This document shows positions 11,570 through 21,965 of a stretch of 64,000 bases of DNA, piece by piece. Source of the DNA: Brachynemurus nebulosus (lineage: Eukaryota; Arthropoda; Insecta; Neuroptera; Myrmeleontidae). The position numbers and the translations under genes are program-made. The notes under the pieces are model-generated. The model was given only the letters and a program-made list of their open reading frames with translations, had not been told where the DNA came from and did no database searches. The stretch is from the NCBI GenBank assembly GCA_035578155.1, contig JAPWDM010000001.1, positions 12,561,543-12,625,542 of the forward strand, in the 5' to 3' direction. The stretch's first letter is position 1. Each line of letters starts with the position of its first letter.

Positions 11570-11573
<4 letters not shown>
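11129..11573. other. Gene-free interval
   Basis: AT-rich sequence. Repeated gtacagtaccagtgcagtc-like wording near 11155-11180 gives no clear structure. Confidence 0.4.

Positions 11574-11654
<81 letters not shown>
11574..11654. repeat. (TA)n microsatellite
   Basis: About 81 bp of uninterrupted TA. Confidence 0.95.
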
Positions 11655-11657
<3 letters not shown>

Positions 11658-12224
11658 TCTTTCATAGAGTTCGCACCATATGGGAAACTTTTTTACTATT
11701 GATATTTTGAAAAATATTTTAGTGGGGTTAGTTGGTGGATCATTTGGAATATAAAAGTAATTAAACACATCTTACCCCCTTCTTGCTATTTGGCGGGAAA
11801 CCGAAAATTTCTAAATTGAGAATACTGAGACCCGGGTATGCTTTTTGGACGTTTCTACCTCCACCCCCACCATTTTTAAACTACAATTTCATGATTTTTC
11901 GACGTTTGCGAAATTTGTGTCACGCGAACAGATCACCCAAATAAAGGGGAAATTTTGTACTCGAACTGAATTAGTATCAAGGGTGTGTCTTTTGGGGGTC
12001 TCAACTTTTAACCCCACCATTTTTATACCCAAAAACATGATTTTTCTTGTTTTTTAGCAGTTTTGTCAAGGTCAAAATCTACCCAAATAAACCTAGAGGG
12101 CTGAAATTTTGTGTATAGCCACTGCTTTTTGGAGGTTTCAACTTTTAACCCTTACACCCACGATTTTAACGTCAATATTTTCTTGATTTTTTTGCTTTTT
12201 TTCTAACACGCCTAGAGACTCTTT

Positions 12225-12901
12225 GGCTGCCTGTACACGATCAGTAATACTGTCAGTATTTACTGATAAAAATAATGAATCATTATTTTTATTACTTCAG
12301 TATTTTTATGCTACCGTATACTATCATTATTTTCTTCAGTATTTTAAAACAAACTGTCAAGTTTAATTTTTCGGAATTTTTAAATTAGTAGTTTTGGAAT
12401 TGTTATTATTATGGAAGAAGCGTGTTTAGCTATAGTACTAGCCGTACTAGCGTTTGCAACTCAAAATAAGAAAACAAAAAAGAAAAAACGTTATGTTCGT
12501 TATGTTTTTTCTAGCTAGGCCATACGAATAGGCATGTATGTACATACGGTACATATCGTACATATTGTACATATTGCCGTACATACTAATCAATAATATA
12601 ATTATGTGATATATGCACAAGCTTATTTTTCCATGATGTACATATTATACGATCTACAATCGATTTGTATTTATCTCGACTGGTGCCGCTGGTACATAAT
12701 ATACGAGAAATATGTTTTAACGGTTTTAACTGTCATTAATGTCACTATCCCCTCTCGGTCTTAGTACTGAGGTGAATACTGATGGAATTATAAGCACTTC
12801 TTTAATACTTTCATCATTATTTCAGTATCGCCAATGCACGATCAATAAAAGTGTCAGTATTTTGAAATTCTGACAGTATTACTGATCGTGTACAGGCAGC
12901 C
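12225..12901. mobile_element. PIF/Harbinger-like deletion derivative (677 bp)
   Basis: Perfect 32-bp terminal inverted repeats begin ggctgcctgtacacgatcag (12225-12256 and 12870-12901). They are flanked by ttt on both sides (12222-12224, 12902-12904), a 3-bp duplication as expected for PIF/Harbinger. Subterminal cagtattactg motifs recur at both ends. The interior holds a 35-codon frame resembling the start of Harbinger transposases. The insertion interrupts a dispersed repeat whose halves match elsewhere in the window. Confidence 0.8.
12411..12518 (+). pseudogene. Transposase N-terminal remnant, Harbinger-like
   Basis: A 35-codon frame from an ATG: an Ala/Leu/Val-rich helix (LAIVLAVLAFA) followed by a strongly basic run (KKTKKKKRYVRYVF) and a TAG at 12516. 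Harbinger-family transposases typically start with such a helix and then a basic, aromatic motif of the type (K/R)4-W/Y-V-(R/H). Everything downstream of it, including the DDE domain, is absent, which fits an internal-deletion derivative. Chance is possible because the segment is short; the matching TIR and 3-bp duplication argue for it. Confidence 0.5.
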
Positions 12902-13744
12902 TTTGTGTCAACCTAGAGGGCTTAAATTTTGTACATGTATTGAGTTAGTAATCAGTTAATGCCTTTTAGGGATGCCACATGACTTTGCCCCCCACTTCTC
13001 TCATTTTTACATCGGAATTCAATGGTATTGTTACATGTGTTTAAAATGATTTATTTTTATACTAATGCAAGTAGGCATAGCAACTTTAAAAAAAAAAGTG
13101 AACTAACTGTTATAAATAAATGTAATAAATATTGTAATTTAAAAAATATTGTAAAGTCAGTTTTTATTATAAAATATGAATTTTGGATTTTTTGTAATGA
13201 AAAAAATATCTACATAAAGGCCTTTCAGTTCACTATTTAAGGTCCTCTTTTTAATATTTAAAAATAAAACACAAAGGCTACTGGCGGATAAGCATGGGTA
13301 GGAATGTCCTCGTACGAATTGTGTTGGCTTTTTTCCTGCCAACTGCTATCTATATAAAATTGAAATTTACTGAAATTCAGCCCTTAAAAACTTAACTCTT
13401 ATTTTAAGCCCCGATCAGCCGGACACTTATCATCAGTTTTGAAAACACCAAAATGACAATCCGCCTGTACCTTTTCAATCATATTTAGATATCTTGAAAA
13501 TACCGAAGATGTAGCGAAAAATTCGACTTCCGTGATGGGGTCCCATTGCTCACGGCATTTTTTCTTTTGGAATGATTTTTGAATGACTGTTAAACCCGGT
13601 ACAACCCGGATATTCATTTTGATATAGGTAATATTATGATAATATTTTACTTTTTGTTATTCAGTTTTAGCGGATTTCCGAATGGAAAAATTTCTGATAT
13701 TACAGCCACTATCATTGCAAGACTGACTGGAGTTCGGATAGTCT

Positions 13745-14296
13745 CAATAGGGCAAGAAACATTTCCATTTTTTACACATGAATCGAAACAATTAATGCAA
13801 AAATAAGTATTTTAGATAAAATTGCAGCAGGGGAACATACTTTTGGTATTGCAGGGTTGTATAAATAAACGCCACTGATGGTTTGCATAAGTTTAGGCTT
13901 AAATAAATTAACATTTTCGAAACATATTAAACCATTATTGTACCAAAATTTTGAATATCTATACTCTATTATAAAGTTTGATTAATTTTTTATGAATTCA
14001 TACATTAAAGTATCAGATTTAATTCACTTTCGTATATACAGTAATACAGTTTATATATCCTGTATTTATTATATTAAAGTTATTGGCCTATTGTAAAGTA
14101 TAATATAATTATGTAATAATTATTTATAATAAGTAAATTTAATCAAACTGTGGTGATTTGGTTAACGCTTCTCTAACGAATTTTATAGATATTTTAATAT
14201 TATTAAATCGAACAATTGAATTACTTGTGAATATTATATTTATACTATGTGACCCAGATAATATTTCCAATGTGCATACAATTATGCGATAATTTG

Positions 14297-14328
<32 letters not shown>

Positions 14329-14585
14329 TCTTTTAAAGTTATCGACTTAAGTTGTCAGAATTAATTTTAGTCGAAAGTTCCTAAAAAGTACTTTTTTAGA
14401 CTTTGTGGATCCACGTTTGAAAAGCTAGAGGTGGGGGTACACATTACACGACTCTTTGAAGTTGTTAATATTCCGTAAACATAAAAAATAAAAATTGTTA
14501 AGAGAAATCTTAGTTCCATATTAAAAGAACTTTCTAATGATGTTTCACTTGATGGGGTACGTAAAATAGTACATTACTTAGCGAA
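13745..14585. other. Gene-free interval
   Basis: AT-rich, with a 31-nt T-run at about 14295-14325. No gene or element recognised. Confidence 0.45.
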
Positions 14586-14587
14586 GA

Positions 14588-14699
14588 CCGTAAGTGTTAT
14601 TTTTGTGGCCTTGGTTCATGCAGTTTGAGAATCCGAGGCTGAAAGCTGTGAATTCTTAAGCATCAATGGCCACAAAAATAAACTTACGGGCCGAGTATT
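14588..14699. repeat. Small hairpin element (112 bp)
   Basis: Arms ccgtaagtgttatttttgtg (14588 onward, 23 nt) and the inverse ending aaaaataaacttacgg (14678-14699) pair with one deletion around a 67-bp loop. It resembles a very short MITE; the termini are not secured. Confidence 0.5.
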
Positions 14700-14704
14700 T
14701 GTAA

Positions 14705-15637
14705 ATTATTTTTTCAACCGAAAACATTATGAACAAAGTAATCCAAACCACTAAAAAGTTTAAAATAATTTAATTTACGAATAGAAATAGAATATTTTGG
14801 TCAAACGATTATCTACCACTTATAAGCTACTCATTTTTTAATGTACGAGTAACATATAGCTTAATTCAAAAAACGTGTGACGTCAAAAGGGTCAAAAGTT
14901 TAAATTTTTGTATTGTTACTATTCAGCTATCTCTTAAGTTAGCAGTGGCAATAGTACTGTTGAATATATTTTAATATTATATATTTTATTTGCGCAATTC
15001 AAATAGATTACTTGAAACTCTCAAATGAGGCATTATAGTTGTTTCGTTTTTTGATTAAAACTTATAAGCTACATAGAATTTTTAAAGTTTTGGGTTAACA
15101 TTTTCTTTAATCGTTTATGAGACACATTGTATATGTACCTATACCGTAAAAGTTGTCTACATAATTTTGGTTGTTTGATTATAAAAGGAAAAGTTTCCAA
15201 AAATATTTTTTTATTATTCAGAAAACATAATATGATGCGGTTTTTGATGTTGTCGACTATGTTACGTATATGTATATTGTTATTATTAGAATTTATATTC
15301 AAAATTCTGGGGGAGGGGGGTTTAAAATCAATAATTGAAAAAGCATATTATAAATACCTATTATAAAATAAATATAATATTATAGATATTTATTTAATTA
15401 AACTGAAATTTTAAAAAGTTAATTTCAATAATAATGTGTGCAATGGAAATTTTTTCGGAAAACATTAAATCTGCGGTATTTTGTTTATATTTTATATTTG
15501 TATGATTAAATTTTGTTTTATTAATTAACAAAATTTAAATTTAAATATTATATGTGGATAAATATAAAATATGGAATATCTTTGTGTTGTATAATTAAAT
15601 CCTGATTTATAAATATTATCATTTATTATAATTTGTG

Positions 15638-15638
<1 letters not shown>
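14705..15638. other. Gene-free interval
   Basis: Open frames at 15069-15302 (-) and 15127-15366 (+) overlap on opposite strands and have no recognisable content. Confidence 0.4.

Positions 15639-15709
<71 letters not shown>
15639..15709. repeat. (TA)n microsatellite
   Basis: About 70 bp of TA. Confidence 0.95.
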
Positions 15710-15713
<4 letters not shown>

Positions 15714-16011
15714 TTATTTTTATAAATAAATTGATAAATTAATCTTTTGCAATTCCCGTAAAAACAGGCTGAATCGACACAATTTCCAATTTCACATTAC
15801 ATTTTACATTTTATTATATTTCTTTTACAAAAAAAGTCAAAATTTTTTTAATTCCTACTTTATGGTAAATTGTGTCAAAAGAGACGATTAGTAAATGGTG
15901 AGTATGGACGATCAGTAGGGTTGACCAAAATTGAAACTGAAATATAATTTAGAATTTTTTATTTATATTTATATACCCCTGTATGCGTTAATACGTACAG
16001 ATTATACTTAC

Positions 16012-16186
16012 ATCGTGTCATTATTGTGGGTTGATCTTTTCGGGACGGAGTAGGAATTTTTTTACTGGAATTGAATGTTTTTTCGGGGTAAAAAGTTTCC
16101 AGGCTATTTCTGTGCAGAGATACAAGTCGAGTCGTTAAGCTGTTGAAGCATGAAAGCAAGACAAACAAAAAAACAAATAAACTCAT
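16012..16186 (-). CDS. Candidate first coding exon of a secreted protein, unrecognised
   Basis: From an ATG at 16186 (context gcgaaaATGAG) the - strand encodes MSLFVFLFVLLSCFNSLTTR, a textbook signal peptide: short start, 11-residue hydrophobic core and a small/polar cleavage region. About 38 polar, basic residues follow, with a dibasic SSKK and RKD. The frame meets a consensus donor, CGAT|GTAAGTAT, at 16006-16011, giving a 58-codon phase-1 exon; read through, it would end at 15959. This is the layout of a small secreted protein or neuropeptide precursor. No following exon could be located by eye, and the frame could be fortuitous. Confidence 0.3.
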
Positions 16187-16189
16187 TTT

Positions 16190-17080
16190 CGCATTTATAA
16201 AATTCCGAATCGTTTAAGAAAACAGCCCACTAGAACACTTGTGGTCACTTTTTCATATTCTAAACACCTTCTTGGGGTGTAACTGGCTCGCCTGTGTGTG
16301 ATTTCATAATATCATCATACTAAAATTTTTCTGGTACTCACACGCCCGCATAAATGTCATTACAAAATTGATGCAAATATAGTCAGCAGGTACGATAGCT
16401 CACTAGCTCAGTCACTCACCGCAGTTTAAATGTGTTAAATTTTATGACAAGTTCACATTAAAAACTTTTCTTGTGTAAATTGACGAGTAGATTATATTTC
16501 AAGTCCCCCTCGTTATTTGTCACTAGATATTAATGTACAGTTCTAGAATTTTTATGACATCTGTTTGATTGTTTATGATGAGATGTGTACAGACTACAGA
16601 CTATCAGTGTGCATTAGTGTACATTAGTGTACATATTGTATAAACGATAAAAATTGATATTGATATTTGTTTGTATTCCTGTTACACCTGTAAATAATAT
16701 TATCTAATATTTATTGTTAGGGTGAGATCATCATTTTTTTTTCTTTTGATATTTTGTGAAATTTTTTCTCACTTGTATTTGAAGTAATTTAATCTACTGA
16801 TTCCCTAAAATAACAGATTAATACTTACATATATGTGGGATGCTATAAATTATTTCTTACTTAAAGCGTTGAGAAGTATTGTAATCTGAATATTTCATAA
16901 ACGTTTTAATATTTAGAATATTTCTTAGAGAGTTCTGAGTCTTCCCGGCACCTTCACCATACAATACTTACTAGAAATCTCATTAGATTTACAAAGGTGT
17001 CGTTTTCTCATAGTGACGATATTTTTATAATGTTTGATTACTCTTTAGGTATTAATGAAGTGACTACATAAATATAATTG
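16190..17080. other. Gene-free interval upstream of the candidate exon
   Basis: No coding feature. It would hold the promoter and 5' UTR of the 16186 (-) candidate exon if that is real. No clear TATA box is identified. Confidence 0.35.
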
Positions 17081-17083
17081 ATT

Positions 17084-17235
17084 TGAGCGTTACTTTATGG
17101 TATCTATATTTGCTATTAATAAATAAAATACTTTGCAAAAATGCCACTTTTATTTTGTTAAACTCTTATCACATGTTTCGTTCAATATGAGACCATTATC
17201 AAACAAGTGCCTATCATGCTTTATACTAAACGTAA
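17084..17235 (+). repeat. Dispersed repeat with hammerhead-like core on the - strand
   Basis: Starts gatttgagcgttactttatgg, continues aataaaatactttgcaaaaa, then cacatgtttcg ... gaccattatcaaac. Read on the - strand, the last part is tttgataatggtc - loop - gaacgaaacatgtg, the order of a hammerhead-type conserved core (tgatna - stem - gaaac). A better-preserved copy is in intron 1 at 53023-53370. Confidence 0.5.
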
Positions 17236-17735
17236 CTTATATATGGTAGTAATGGGGATAGACTTTTGTTTTTCTTATGAAATATGGATTTTTGTATATT
17301 CAAATGCATTTTTTGCTCCCCTTCCTATCAATATATCGTATACCACTTTTTATCTTAGCAAATAACGTTAAGAACCTAAAACCCTTATTGGAGCATTGTA
17401 CATAATATTGTGAATTTCCCAGTTTTTGTCGAAAAACAGTTTACATAGAATAATGAAAACATAGAAACCTATCTTATGTGATTTTCCCATACTCTTTACG
17501 ACAGTCTCATAAAAATTTTTTAGAAATTATTGGAATGAAAAATTTGTTTTTAATATTATTCGAAAATCAGTTTACTTAGAACAATGAGAAACTTGTGATT
17601 TTTTCTGCTTCTTCTGGTAGAGTAAATTAAAAAAAAAAACTTTTTTTCTAATGAAAAGTGTCCAAAAATTATTTTTTTCCTTCGAATGTCTCTGTTAAAA
17701 GAGTGCTATTCAAGAATTTGGACTTATACTTGAAT
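17236..17735. other. Gene-free interval
   Basis: Contains two related stretches (gaaaaacagtttacatagaa near 17433 and gaaaatcagtttacttagaa near 17561), also echoed near 50750. No gene. Confidence 0.4.
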
Positions 17736-17739
17736 GACA

Positions 17740-17824
<85 letters not shown>

Positions 17825-17829
17825 CACAC
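17736..17829. repeat. (CA)n microsatellite
   Basis: Interrupted CA run of about 90 bp. The Thr/His repeat frame through it is not a gene. Confidence 0.95.
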
Positions 17830-18282
17830 ATAATTTTAGGAAATTTAATATATCTCGGATTCTAAGGATCTGAAAAAAAATTTCATAATATATTACCAAC
17901 TATAATATGTCACCAACTATGAATCCATCTGCAGTACTGTACGGAAACTATTACAATAAGCTAAATTTAGACAAAAATTTAGATTATTTTGTTTCTAGTC
18001 CATTAACTTGTGACGCACTTATTTACTTTCTTATAAACTTTTCTCACTTTAAATTTCAATTTTAACAAACTAGCTTTTGTTTTTAAACTTTATATAACAT
18101 TATAATTTTTAATTTTTTAAACTTTTATTAATTTTAATTTATGTACAATAATTTTGTGTATGATAATAACAACTACAATGCATGCAAGTACTAATCATTG
18201 CTTATACTGTTTACTCTTTTCTATTTTTTCTTTTTTCAATTTCTCATTCTTGTTAAAAATGATAATTTTTTCCTTTTAGCGA

Positions 18283-18405
18283 ATTTCGAAAACTCGAAAT
18301 TCAGCTATTACAGCAGGTGTTATGACGCAACCTCTGGCGGAGACCATAACAGAAATATGTTTTGAGATCCCTAGAATACGAAAATGATATTCACTAAAAT
18401 TTATA
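18283..18405 (+). repeat. TA-associated dispersed repeat, second copy
   Basis: Has cgaaattcagctattacagc, gcaggtgttatgacgcaac and a ttcactaaaatttatata end running into a short TA run. It corresponds to 3838-3965. Confidence 0.65.
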
Positions 18406-18577
18406 TATATATATGCGAATATATAAAAATATGCAAAAACGACCAGTTACCGACTTCTTCATACAAATTTGAATAGACCATGCAATAGTGCGGACAAAAT
18501 GGGACAGATGGCAGTAAATAACTCAATAACGGTAAAAAGTGGACTTAACAACTTTTTGCACTGACCCCTTCAATTAT

Positions 18578-19188
18578 AAAAAATAAACTAAACGACCAAT
18601 TTTGAAAATTTTTTCACTGTTACAGAGCTAAACTATTTTAGATAGATATAGAATACATTATGTAAGGTCGGCTAGGGTCCATAGAACCCAAAAGTGTCAA
18701 AAATAAACTAACTGACCGATTTTGAAAATTTTTTCACTGTTACAGAGTTAAACTATTTTAGATAAATATAGATTATGTTATGTAAGGTCTGCCAGGGTCC
18801 ATAGGATTCAAAAGTGTCAAAAATAAACTAACCGACCGATTTTGAAAATTTTTTCACTGTTAGGGAGCTAAGCTATTTTAGATAGATATACATTACGTTA
18901 TTTAGGGTTCGTCAGGGTCCATGGGGCCCAAAAGTGGTAAAAATAAACTAACCGACCGATTTTGAAAATTTTTTCACTGTTACAGAGCTAAAATATTTTA
19001 GATAGATATAGATTACGTTATGTAAGATCCGCCAGTGTCCATACGACCCAAACGTGTCAAAAATAAACTAACTGACCGATTTTGAAAATTTTGTCACTGT
19101 TACAGAGTTAAAACTATTTTAGATAAATATAGATTACGTTATGTAAGGTCCGACAGTGTCAGTGGGACCTAAAAGTGTCAAAAATAAA
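18578..19188. repeat. 120-bp tandem satellite, five copies
   Basis: Five consecutive units with a period of exactly 120 bp (121 for the last). Each contains gattttgaaaatttttt, cactgttacagagctaaa, tattttagatagatata and ccatag-gacccaaaagtgtca. Units differ by roughly 5-12%. The array runs directly into the hairpin at 19189. Older, more diverged members lie at 5918-6285 and 19700-20020. Confidence 0.93.

Positions 19189-19607
<419 letters not shown>

Positions 19608-19679
<72 letters not shown>
19608..19679. repeat. (TA)n microsatellite
   Basis: TA run directly abutting the right arm of the hairpin. Confidence 0.93.
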
Positions 19680-19684
<5 letters not shown>

Positions 19685-19699
19685 TACATAAAGTCCGCC

Positions 19700-20025
19700 T
19701 AGAATATACAGTCGAGCTGATTTTTTAATGAGGTCCACCGGTACCGGTTCGGTAATAAGCTACCGAACAGATCCTAAAAAATTTCTCACTGCTAGAGAAC
19801 TAAATTATTTTAGATGGATACAACTATGCTGCACAAAATCCGTTCGGGTTCTTGGGTCCCCAAAAATACCAAAACTAATTACCCAGCCGATTTTAAAAAT
19901 TCTTTTACTCTTAGAAAGCGAAACTATTTTAAATAGATACAGGTCTTAGATGAGATCCGCCAGTGCCCAATATTTGGAAATTCGCTATGTTATGCAGATG
20001 CTGCGACAGGGGTATCTTATTATAT
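19700..20025 (+). repeat. Diverged satellite copies with shared terminal block
   Basis: Two or so diverged 120-bp units (tgctagagaactaaattatttt; gatacaggtcttagatgagat) end with ttcgctatgttatgcagatg then ctgcgacaggggtat. This is the same end block as at 6240-6280 and, inverted, at 50685-50730. Confidence 0.7.
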
Positions 20026-20035
20026 GTATACAGTA

Positions 20036-20085
20036 TGCCTAATGATGAAACTTTAGGTTTCAAAACGTTGCGAAATAAATTATCA
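20036..20085 (+). other. Degenerate hammerhead-like motif
   Basis: Order: cctaatgatga, then a 5-bp stem gaaac/gtttc around tttag, then aaaacgttg and gaaataaa. This matches the layout of hammerhead-type sequences in some retroelements (ctgatga - stem II - gaaac), but the core is altered (aatgatga instead of ctgatga; aaaac instead of gaaac), so self-cleavage is unlikely. Confidence 0.3.
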
Positions 20086-20089
20086 ATAT

Positions 20090-20984
20090 TTAGTAGTAAT
20101 CATTGATGATTTTCTCTCCAAACCCTATCCTTAAACTGTTGAATAATATCACTTCCTGATAGGAATAAAATTTAGAAATTTTCAGTTTGTAAAATGTATA
20201 ATTTTTAAGTAGATTATTGTATAATATAAGATTATATATGTTAATAAATATCTTACTTTCCATAAAATATTATTAATCCGGTTATAATCATTTCCTTGAT
20301 CATATTAGATGAAGGTATTACCTACAAAAATGGTGTCCCACAAAGATATAATACTAATATAGCAGTACAGCCAGCACCTAAGTAATATCACGTATACTAA
20401 TATTTTCGCTATTACTATTCATATTGTTATAATATCCCATATACTGACACATACTGCCCATATTATTAATATAATATATACATATATATCTACTGATAGT
20501 AAACGAAATTACTGAATATAGAGAAATGATACTTATTGTGGAATTTTTTTCCTTTCCATTTTAATAGACATTTTTGTTTGTCTAATTGTTTTCATTATAA
20601 TTTTTTGGTTTATCTCTTTCTCTCACTATAAAATAATATGACTGTAAATGCGCCTGTTAGTGACCGTATAATTTTTGAACAACTTGATTCACACAATGCA
20701 TTTTTGTTTTGTCGAAGCGATGGTTCATAGCTAAAAAAATTAAATAATCTGATTTACAATATATGTTAGTTTAGTGCCACTATCGTGCCACTATTTGTCG
20801 GAAAGGGTATAACAACGTCTGCCAGGTTGGCGAGTATAATTATATCTATTATACAATAATATAGTAAACAATAACAGTTATTCTTTTCAAGATTCAAAAT
20901 TACGAACTTATAAAGTATTTAACTTTTTTACAGGAACTTCGTGCATCTAATACATTTGAAACGTGGGTTATATGGTGCCGCGAC
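20090..20984. other. Gene-free interval
   Basis: Rich in short ta/ata words (20380-20480). No gene or bounded element recognised. Confidence 0.4.
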
Positions 20985-21145
20985 TAGTGAACCGCAGACA
21001 GTTAAACCGCGACATTTCAACCCCGACAGTCCAACTGACGATAGATCAACCTAACGACAGATCAACCTATCGACAGATCGACCAACGACAGATCAGCCGA
21101 CGACCATTCAACCTAACGACATTTTAACTGAAGACAATTTAACCG
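20985..21145. repeat. ~16-bp degenerate minisatellite
   Basis: About nine to ten copies of a unit like cgacagatcaaccta, with variants gacagttaaaccgc and gacattttaactga. Spacing is irregular (15-18 bp). Confidence 0.7.
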
Positions 21146-21345
21146 TTGTACAATCTATTAACTAATAAGAACAAAATTATTTGAATTTTATCTAACAATG
21201 AAATTTGCCTCCCTTTAACAATTTAATCTTGTACAATCTATTAACTAATAAGATCAAAATTATTTGAATTTTATCTAACAATGAAATTTGCCTCCCTTGA
21301 GACTTGAGACTAAATATGTATTTATGTAGTCTCAAGTCTCAAGGG
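21146..21345. repeat. Direct duplication (83-bp offset) plus an 18-bp hairpin
   Basis: About 69 bp from 21146 (ttgtacaatctattaactaa ... tgcctccctt) is repeated from 21229 with essentially one mismatch. The second copy ends in a perfect hairpin: cccttgagacttgagact (21294-21311) pairs with 21328-21345 around a 16-nt loop. Confidence 0.85.
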
Positions 21346-21364
21346 CGACTCTTTACACAATTAA

Positions 21365-21965
21365 GGGTATACTACTTGGTTGGGTTGTGTTGGATTTGGT
21401 TACCTTTCGTTGAATCCGACTAGTTTAGGCGTTGTTTGGTTAGGTTAGTCTGTTAAGTTGTATTTGGTTACGTTAGGTTGGGTTTGTTTTTAATTTATTT
21501 AATTCGGTTAGCTTAGGCTGGTTTTGGTTAGGTTAGTTCGGATTTGTTTACAATTTATTGAGTTTGATTAGTTTGGGTTGGGTTTGGTTAGGTTAGGTTG
21601 GGTTTGTTTATAATTTGTTGATTTCGGTTACTTCACGTTGGATTTGGTTAGGTTTATATAACGTCGGGGATAGTGCAAATCCGCGTATATATCATAGGTA
21701 AAGAGTACTTGACGGCAGTAGATCTGCGGTATTGTTATTGGGCGATTCCTTGCTCTCAGTTAGTCGAACAAAGTATCTATCAAAGAGGCAGTTGCTAATC
21801 AGGTTCCTGCGTTCACTGCTTGCGAATTTTTAAATTGACTACATTTGTCAGATACGCGGAATTATCCAATGGTAGTTACGCGTATTTGCACTATCCCCGA
21901 CGATATTATAATTTATTGAGTTCTGTTAGTTTAGATTGAGTTTGATCAGTTAGGTTTTATTAAAA
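21365..21965. repeat. Degenerate ttggttaggttagg repeats, split by a MITE
   Basis: Repeats of a unit near 60-75 bp built from ggtttggttaggttaggttg plus a tttataatttgttga spacer occupy 21365-21660 and resume at 21905-21960. They resemble the ttagg telomeric word only superficially: copies are degenerate and interspersed with AT spacers. Confidence 0.6.
21662..21902. mobile_element. 241-bp TIR element (MITE)
   Basis: 26-bp terminal inverted repeats cgtcggggatagtgcaaat... (21662-21687 and 21877-21902) have a single mismatch. The unique interior of about 190 bp has no coding capacity. It interrupts the ttggttagg repeat, whose two halves lie on either side. No unambiguous target duplication is seen (flanks tataa / atatt), so the superfamily is left open. 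Confidence 0.85.

Larger units (their letters stand above)
11820..13640 (+). repeat. Dispersed repeat of diverged ~150-170-bp units, split by a Harbinger-like insertion
   Basis: Units contain cctagagggctgaaattttg, gagttagtatc, ggtgtgccttttggggg, caacttttaaccc and catgatttttc. Units lie at about 11830-12224 and resume at 12905 after the 677-bp insertion. The downstream part (to ~13600, accgaagatg ... ttccgtgatggggtcc) also matches about 51900-52060. The whole arrangement recurs at 50340-52080, so this is one long dispersed element. Small frames within it are not genes. Confidence 0.65.

Noticed and set aside
21365..21965. Telomeric ttagg array
   Set aside because: Copies are degenerate, embedded in a longer unit with AT spacers, and internal to the window; not a telomere or a clean interstitial telomeric repeat.
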